Source: Sepioteuthis lessoniana | Taxonomy: Eukaryota > Mollusca > Cephalopoda > Myopsida > Loliginidae | Reading direction: 5' to 3' | Assembly: GCA_963585895.1 (NCBI GenBank) | Contig: OY757904.1 | Span: 30,356,046-30,420,045 of the forward strand | Length of the DNA: 64,000 nucleotides | Shown here: positions 57,175-64,000 of the stretch, piece after piece | Layout: the number at the start of each line of letters is the position of its first letter | Numbering within the stretch: position 1 is the stretch's first letter | Made by a program: the position numbers and the translations under genes | The notes under the pieces: model-generated | Database searches by the model: none | Told to the model about the DNA's origin: nothing | What the model saw: the letters and a program-made list of their open reading frames with translations, nothing else

Positions 57175-57404
57175 GCTCAGAGCTGTCGAAAGCAAGTCAT
57201 TGCAGGTTGGCTTACACTGGTGTATTCTGGTGTCGGAGTCCATAAGAAAAAAATCTAATGAGTTCATCTTTCCTTTTTCCAGCCATGCCCAGCATCTCTT
57301 GTGAGATAGGAAACAGTGGCCGTACAACTTCCGTTTTGTAAGAATTTGTTCAAAATAGCATATAGCATCCTTGTGTTGTTCCCATCTGGTTTCTTCTCCG
57401 TACA
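57175..57404 (-). mobile_element. Old RTE LINE 3' piece
   Basis: On plus GTCGGAGTCCATAAGA, TTTTTCCAGCCATGCCCAGC, GTGAGATAGGAAACAGTGG and AGCATCCTTGTGTTG follow the order of the RTE C-terminal region read antisense, with strong divergence. A younger RTE copy is inserted next to it at 57405. Confidence 0.65.
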
Positions 57405-57873
57405 TCATCATCATCATCATGTCGTGCCGCTAGCACGGATATCCCTGACCCTCTCTCACCACTTCTCCGTATCGTTCATAGCCTCTGGCAGGCCTTCAGG
57501 GATACATCTCGTATCATCACATAGCTGCTGTATGTATGTTCAAGCTGGTCGTCCTGATTTTGCTAAGCCATATGTAGGGGTCCATAGGAGTACATCACTT
57601 ATGAGATCGTCCTTGCTTCTCCAGCAGTGTCCTGCGTGTCTGGTTCGTCTAACTTGGATAGTTTTCGTGATGGGAGACAGGTGGCCGTATAGTTGGTGCC
57701 TTGTGGGGTGTTGCCACCAGGACTTGTTCACTATTGCTCGCAACATTCTTGTGTAATTGCCGTTTAGTTTCTTCTTCAGCTGTTTAGTTAGCGTCTAAGT
57801 AGTGCATCCATATAGCAGCATCGATACGACCGCTGCCTGGAAGAAACTGCGTTTCATTTTATCGATCAGGTCC
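57405..57873 (-). pseudogene. RTE LINE, 5'-truncated antisense copy
   Basis: Starts with a CATCATCATCATCAT tail (reverse of TGATGA) at 57405-57420. The minus-strand frame gives RPA, KSGRPA-type, SKDDLISDVLLWTPTYG, RRTRHAGHCW, RHQLYGHLSPITKTIQV and ILLYGC-like segments, ending near 57873 at the equivalent of about 54600 in the 52-55 kb element. Close to that element, so relatively young. Confidence 0.85.
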
Positions 57874-59269
57874 TAGCGGTGCAACTATGATGTAGTTTTA
57901 TACCATGAGAGTGACCAAGAATCGTTTGTTTCCTTATAATAAATAAAATGATATAACAGTTCGTAAAAACATGAAAAAGCTGTATGATTTTGTGAAATAA
58001 AAGACAATAGGTAATAACTGGCCAAAATGCGTTTATAATGTTTCGGAGAAGCTAAAAGTAAACTCAAGATAAGAAATTTGTTTTATATTCTTAAATTATG
58101 TGCTGGTATCGCTTCAGTTTTACACGTAAAAATCAATGTCAATTTGGAAATTGATTTTTTCTTTTATTTATTTACTAAAAAAGATTGAACTCAAATAATT
58201 AATTAAAGAGTATTTTTCTAGAAAGATTTATTCATAGAAAAGGACATAAAAAGAAATTTCATTATGTTTTAATTATAATAAAGTTATTTAATTGGGTTTA
58301 TCAGGTCAGTAAAAGTAATGACTTAAGTCAGTAAACGAGATCAGCTAGAGAATATTATTCTATTATATTTTTTATGTGGGAATTATTTGATACAAATCAC
58401 ATTAATAATTAGTCCAAATGTACTCCATCATGTTAAAAAGACAAACATATTTCCTCTAACAAAACGTTACTGTTTTAAATAGACAAGGTAAACCTGTATA
58501 ACACAGAGTCAAAGTATCTTACCTGAAAATCGTGAACGTGAAACTTTAAGTTGTGAATTTTTACCGTGCCTTAGATTTTACACCATATACATTAGCTCTT
58601 TTTACAATTGAAACATTAATTTCAAAATATTATGCCATTAAAATGACGAAATATCATACGATAGAAACCTTTCTTATAGTTTATATAAACAAACGGTTTA
58701 TTGAAAATGTTATTCTCTTATTAAAAACAACAAAAAAAAAATATATTATTACAAATCAAAGAAAATATTCGATTTCCTGTGATATATTTTCTCTTTAGCA
58801 TAAATACATAAACCTTATGAAACCTATCGCTTGATCGTGAATGAATAAAATGTTTTAAAAGATAGTTCCCCACGGAAGAAAAATATTAATATTTTTTGGC
58901 TGGAAAAGAAAAATCATCGTCATGAGATATAAAAATGCACGATTTCAAAAATCTTGAAAACTGTTGCCGAGAAATTTTTTGTTATATTTGTCGTATTGTA
59001 GCATTATTAAATTTAGAATTGTATTGGAGCTATTCCCAGAAATATCTATTTACAAATACTTAATCGATATTCTAAAATATTTGAGAATTTTTATTCTAAT
59101 CATTACATCAGAAAAAGAATTAAATTGTATCACAGTTTAAAAATTCATAACATAATGGATTCCATCAATTAACACAATGCATTGTAAATTTGAAAACATT
59201 TCATTGAACGAGAATGTAAGTATAATTAAAAAGTATAGGGACGGATTTTTGGTATATTATTCATAAAAG
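57874..59269. other. AT-rich DNA, nothing recognised
   Basis: No gene or repeat recognised in about 1.4 kb. Confidence 0.55.
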
Positions 59270-60070
59270 GGTCAGTCAGACAGTCGATTCAATGGTTTAT
59301 GATACGTAGCCATAATTGGAACCATTTTACTTTGAATTATACTAAATTGAATTGTTTGATATAAAACTGTTTAATCACTTAACTGTGTGTAAACAAATAA
59401 CTGATGTTTAATTGAATTGTTAGTGATACATAGCACTACTTGGAACCATTTAATTTTGTTGAACCTAAAAAGAATTCTGATATGAGTTTAAACTATCTAA
59501 TGATGAGGCTCCAACTCAGGAACTTTGGGGAAGATTGAATACCTATTCATATAATAGCTCCTTGGTCCACTCTGACCATGTGGTACCACCTGATCGGGTT
59601 CTAGCTATGGGTCAAAAAGAACTGTTTGACATTTAAACTGTGTGCAAACAAAGCACTTATTCTAAACTGAATTTTTAATTAAATTAATATGAGTAAAAAT
59701 GACTGATTTTCAATTGAATTATAAGGGATTCACAGCAATACTTGGAATAATTTAACTGTGTGCAAACAAATGAGTAATGTTCAACGGAATTATTAATGCA
59801 AGATAACAAGCATTGAAATTATTAAACTGTGTATGAAAAATCAATTCTTGTGAGCCAGCAGATTAGTTTTAACCCATTTAAAAATGAAATGACCGACAAA
59901 TTAATCTCTTATATATCATGTATATCTATTTAACTGTATGCAAACAAATAATTAATGGTAAACAGAAATATTCGTATAAGATGATAATATTGAAACAATC
60001 TGACTGTGAGCAAGAAAGTTAACTCAGACTCGTTTTAAAGTGTTAGCAACAAAATTTGTTTATAAATCAC

Positions 60071-60147
<77 letters not shown>

Positions 60148-60220
60148 AAACTTACAAGTCTAAACAAGATTTGACATTGAATAGCCTACAATGGTTGATA
60201 TCCGATAAAAACAAACGAAA
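59270..60220 (+). mobile_element. Composite repeat (family 2), long tandem-rich copy
   Basis: Tandem units (TTTAACTGTGTGCAAACAAAT, CTAAACTGAATT, AATTGTTTGATATAAAACTG) occur on both sides of a unique block at 59498-59620 (TGATGAGGCTCCAACTCAGG, TAGCTATGGGTCAAAAAGAAC), so two copies may be nested or the body has expanded. Tail at 60165-60205 (TTGACATTGAATAGCCTACA). A CA/TA microsatellite sits inside at 60068-60148. Confidence 0.7.
60068..60148. repeat. CA then TA microsatellite
   Basis: About 30 CA units with one interruption and then about nine TA units. Confidence 0.95.
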
Positions 60221-60660
60221 GTGCATTTAGCTGTCTCATTCTTATTCCTTTTCTATGCATAAATCTTTCTAGAAAAATATCCTTTAATTAATTATTTGAG
60301 TTCAGTTTTCTGTCGAATTTCTGACTTTTTTTAATATTTATTTTGGATGTGCTCAAGTTGTTTTTTGTTGATATCTTTTAGTTATTTTTATCTAGATTTT
60401 CTTAATTTGCTATTAGTGAAGTTACTTTTATCAAGAAAAAGATGCTTTTTCATGCTATCGCTTTTTTTCCTTAACTGATGTAGACTTCCAGGTAAATCTG
60501 CATTTGATCCTTGGTTTGGTTCGAGTACAATTGGCTGTTGGACTTTACTAAGCTATTTTGCTTAGAGACGGCACAAGGCTATATGGATGGGGAACACAAG
60601 TAGAATTGAACTCACATGTGAAGGTTTGATAGTGTTGCTTGCTAACCATTACAACACCAG
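60221..60660. other. Unrecognised DNA
   Basis: Nothing recognised. Confidence 0.45.
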
Positions 60661-60880
60661 AGTGTCCTCGTGGTGTAATGGTTAAAGCGATGGACTGTGG
60701 AATCGTAGTTAGCGAGTTCGTATTCAAGTCGCGCTATTGCGTTCACTTTCAGGCAAATACTCTTGGGAAAGATATGAGCCCCCTTATCCTCCCACCTATA
60801 GGTTAAATAGTTCTACTAGTGTTCTTCTAGGATAATGGTTTGATGTGCCATTAAACAAAGAAACTAACCAACCAAACGCA
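60661..60880 (+). mobile_element. tRNA-derived SINE (family 1)
   Basis: A-box TGGTGTAATGG at 60671-60681; B-box region GCGAGTTCGTATTCAAG about 35 bp on. Body with GTTCACTTTCAGGCAAATAC, tail with a small deletion (GGTTTGATGTGCCATTAAAC). Confidence 0.9.
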
Positions 60881-61498
60881 GGCACTCAGTGTACAATCGG
60901 CTGTTGCTTCTAAGACAGTGGTAAGAAAGTTTTTATATTCATTTGTAGTATGTATTTAAGGTGTGCTAACAAAAAGTATGAATTTTATTTTTACTGTTTC
61001 CGTATTTTGATGGCATATGTTGATTTTAGAAAGTGTGAACTAGACATATCTTAAAGATTTATCCGTTCATTTCTTATTTTTTTCACCAGCTCAAATGATT
61101 ATTTTCTTGGATAATTCTTTAATTGTAAGATACTCATTCAAAAATGGAGTATGCTTCAGAGTTCAAAGAACTATTTATCCAAATTTACAAATATATAATC
61201 TAGCTGTGTTTTGAGTTCTTTAGATTGGTCAAGGTAAAAATTATTCCATTATTTTCTTAAAATCTTGAGTTTAGGCATATAAACCTAGATCCAAGAGAGA
61301 TACTCTGAACGTAAACATTGTTCTAACGTCCACTTGAATATGTGCTGAAAATATTAAATTTATTGCTTGCTAAACGACACGATTCTGTTCTACATTTTTG
61401 TTCTGTACACTATGTAAACTTTCAATAAGAAAGAATTACAAGAAACCCGCCGAATTTATTCTTTTCAAAAGCAAATAAAACGGCCAAGGTCTTCAAGA

Positions 61499-61500
<2 letters not shown>
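60881..61500. other. AT-rich DNA, nothing recognised
   Basis: Nothing recognised. Confidence 0.5.

Positions 61501-61550
<50 letters not shown>
61501..61550. repeat. GT microsatellite
   Basis: About 24 GT units. Confidence 0.95.
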
Positions 61551-61656
61551 TTCTTTTATAAATGAAGAGTGTTAAATATTGGTGATAGAGCATATGTAGT
61601 TCTGTAACGTTTGATAACTGCAATCAACAGCAAATATATGTGTCTAGTTATTAAAA

Positions 61657-61657
<1 letters not shown>

Positions 61658-61719
<62 letters not shown>

Positions 61720-61755
61720 CCTATCTAAGTCTGACACTACGCCTGCACTATATAC

Positions 61756-61835
<80 letters not shown>

Positions 61836-61890
61836 AAAAACACTGATTCAGAAACACATGCACAACCACACACGCACACACACACACATA
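61658..61890. repeat. TA tract then CA tract
   Basis: About 30 TA units (61660-61718), a 40-bp spacer, then about 35 CA units with a degenerate CA end. Confidence 0.95.
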
Positions 61891-61981
61891 TATAAACATA
61901 TATCTGTGTGATATACGTAGATGATACACCCCCACACTTATCTCTATTTCATTCTCTTTCTCTCTATGTGTATGTGTGTTT

Positions 61982-61982
<1 letters not shown>

Positions 61983-62021
<39 letters not shown>
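61983..62021. repeat. GA microsatellite
   Basis: About 19 GA units. Confidence 0.95.
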
Positions 62022-62025
<4 letters not shown>

Positions 62026-62268
62026 GCTTGTGTATACGTGCATTTGACATACTCATGAACAATATATATGGAATGATTTACGCCGATCAATATTCTTGCA
62101 TGTATCCTGCATTAGCAGGTAGTAAACATCGAACTTAAACATTTGTACATAAATGCTTCATACAAATACCCACACATTTATTAAATCATTAACCTCTGCG
62201 TACATTGAGTAAGAAACCTTTAAATCAGCGTAAAAAAAAGTCGTACAATACATATCAAATTGCCCTCC

Positions 62269-62270
<2 letters not shown>

Positions 62271-62333
<63 letters not shown>
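62271..62333. repeat. TA microsatellite
   Basis: About 31 TA units. Confidence 0.95.
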
Positions 62334-62336
<3 letters not shown>

Positions 62337-62875
62337 ATGGAGTAGTTATGAGTGTGGTTATGTTTGTGAGTCGCAAATACATGTATGCGTGTAGATAAAA
62401 GTATATATTTGTTTATGTTCGTTTTTATTAACCATGAGTTCAAAATCAATAATTTTGCAAAGAATGACAGCGATATATTTTTTTTTGCTTTTTTTACTTG
62501 ATCCACGGTTACATGATATCTGCCATCATCTTTTTTAGGGGCGCCATCCTGTTGGGCACCATTTTCTCTCCGTTCTTGCTCTTTAAATTGGCAAACATGC
62601 GATTGCTGAAGTACACATTTTTAAAACAAAGAAATGATTTTCTATCGATATTTATTTGACGCAGGATAATATATAATTCCTAAAACTTACTTTACGAGAA
62701 AATATATTCGGAGATCAATGAAACATCCTCTAAACAGACCCTTTTTTTTTCCTCTTGAATTTACAGAAAAATTTGACAAAATAGAAGAAACCAAAATTTA
62801 TTGTCCTTTAAATTTTCGCAGATGTCTGCAATATCCCATGAGTACTGACCATCTCATTTACATGAGTGAAAGGGG

Positions 62876-62876
<1 letters not shown>
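62334..62876. other. Unrecognised DNA
   Basis: Nothing recognised. Confidence 0.5.
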
Positions 62877-62942
<66 letters not shown>

Positions 62943-62970
62943 TTTTTTTTTTTTTTTTTTCTTTTTTTTA
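62877..62970. repeat. ATT microsatellite then poly-T
   Basis: About 21 ATT units followed by about 28 T with one C. This resembles the tracts that abut LINE 3' ends elsewhere, but no LINE is recognised beside it. Confidence 0.95.
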
Positions 62971-63392
62971 ATTTAAAAAAAAAATAAAACAAAATACTTT
63001 TCAATATATTTCCGAGGCAAAAATTAGTTTTGAACGCATTTGAAAATTTATCGAATATTATATAATTATTTTAAAAAACTGCTACAAAACGATGAAGTGC
63101 TACAAAATGATACTTTTGCCATTTAATCATTAAGTCTGGGATTCTTGACAAGTAATAATTCTATCCTCTGGTTATCAATGATTTTTCTCTTTTGAGGTAA
63201 TTTATAATGTATTTCATCAAAATTGTTTGCAAAAAATTATGAATTTAGATATTTTCGAGATTCTTCTATTGTCAAATTCTGCAAACGCCAATATGTATAT
63301 GTTTGAAAAGGAAGAGGGCACCATTATAAAAACTGCTTATGTTATTATATTCTGACATATTGCGGTGTCCAATAAATACCACCAATATACGT
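62971..63392. other. AT-rich DNA, nothing recognised
   Basis: Nothing recognised. Confidence 0.5.
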
Positions 63393-63406
63393 CTCCTCTC
63401 TCTCTC

Positions 63407-63438
<32 letters not shown>

Positions 63439-63455
63439 CAGTGAGACAGAGAGAG
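63393..63455. repeat. CT/TA/GA mirror-complement microsatellite
   Basis: CT block, TA block, GA block: self-complementary and able to form a hairpin. Confidence 0.9.
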
Positions 63456-63536
63456 TCAGAGGAAACCGTGCTATTTGAACACGTTGATGGTGATATATAA
63501 ATATTTATGAAAGTGTGGTAATAGCACAAATAACTC

Positions 63537-63635
63537 TTACTCTTTCTCTCTCTACCCCTCTCTCTCTACCTCTCTCTCTCTCTATCTCTCACTCACACAC
63601 ACGCACGGGTGCACACACACACGCGCACTCACACA
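63537..63635. repeat. CT-rich then CA-rich simple sequence
   Basis: CTCTCT with interruptions, then CACACA with CACG. Confidence 0.9.
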
Positions 63636-63639
63636 CTAT

Positions 63640-63975
63640 CTGTCCAATCATCTATCCCTTCTGGAACATCCTCTGGACTGCATCCCGTGTCTGTACATAG
63701 ATGTGTAAGTCCTTGCTGGTGGTACCATTAATTTCGCTTATATCTGCTGAAGTCCATTAAAGTATGCCACTTATGAGTAAGTCTTTTCATCTCAAACAGT
63801 TTCCCTCATATTTTGTTTGTCTTACCTTCATTATTTGTGAGACGGGAGGTAAGTGTCTATACAGCTTGGTTTTGTCGGTTGATGTTAGTTTTTTTTCTCA
63901 ATTTTTCCTTTGCGTCAAAGAGGTGTATCCAAAAAGTCGTAGGAATACAGCTTTAGCTTGGATGAAGCCCTGAAA
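63640..63975 (-). mobile_element. Old RTE LINE C-terminal fragment
   Basis: On plus CATCCCGTGTCTGTACATAG, GTCCATTAAAGTATGCCACT, TATGAGTAAGTCTTTTC, GACGGGAGGTAAGTGTCTA and GAGGTGTATCC follow the antisense RTE order of the 57.4 kb copy. Continues to near the right edge. Confidence 0.7.
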
Positions 63976-64000
63976 TCATGTTTCCTATTATACGGAAGAT

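Overview
Animal nuclear DNA that is almost entirely non-genic. I recognise no host protein-coding gene. The window is AT-rich and packed with long TA, CA, GA, ATT and GATA microsatellites. It carries 5'-truncated LINEs of at least three clades, tRNA-derived short repeats, an LTR-like pair around a non-coding interior and a mariner remnant. This mix, and an RTE-type endonuclease/reverse transcriptase protein of the kind I associate with octopus gene sets, suggest a cephalopod mollusc, probably Octopus. That assignment is recognition from memory and has not been searched.
Layout. 0-11 kb: microsatellites, unrecognised AT-rich DNA and one long composite repeat (5.7-6.5 kb). 11-20 kb: mariner 3' fragment, two tRNA-SINEs, three copies of an LTR-like repeat (12.9, 15.2, 18.9 kb; the last two flank 3.2 kb of non-coding DNA), and an RTE LINE tail with a 5' inversion. 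20-25 kb: old SINEs and, at 23.9-24.4 kb, two direct repeats 392 bp apart, each with a hammerhead-ribozyme-like core, with Pol III A/B-box-like sequences between them (a retrozyme-like unit). 25-28.3 kb: two head-to-tail antisense copies of a LINE with a CCHC knuckle and a restriction-like-endonuclease-type C-terminus. 28.9-32.3 kb: GC-rich ~350-bp tandem units followed by a decayed Tx1-like LINE whose ORF1 is fused to its RT by an internal deletion; then an antisense RTE piece to 33.2 kb. 33-48 kb: more SINEs, LINE tails, microsatellites and a hairpin-forming inverted repeat. 48.8-56 kb: sense copies of the RLE-type LINE, one split by a nearly full-length, nearly intact RTE element (51.85-55.07 kb). 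56-64 kb: RTE tails, SINEs, composite repeats and dense microsatellites.
How the parts work together: the LINEs would have supplied reverse transcriptase for themselves and probably for the non-autonomous repeats. The tRNA-SINE and the long composite repeat share a 3' tail, as expected if one (unseen) LINE mobilised both. Every LINE copy here carries visible lesions, so none is predicted to be autonomous as it stands; the 52-55 kb RTE comes closest.
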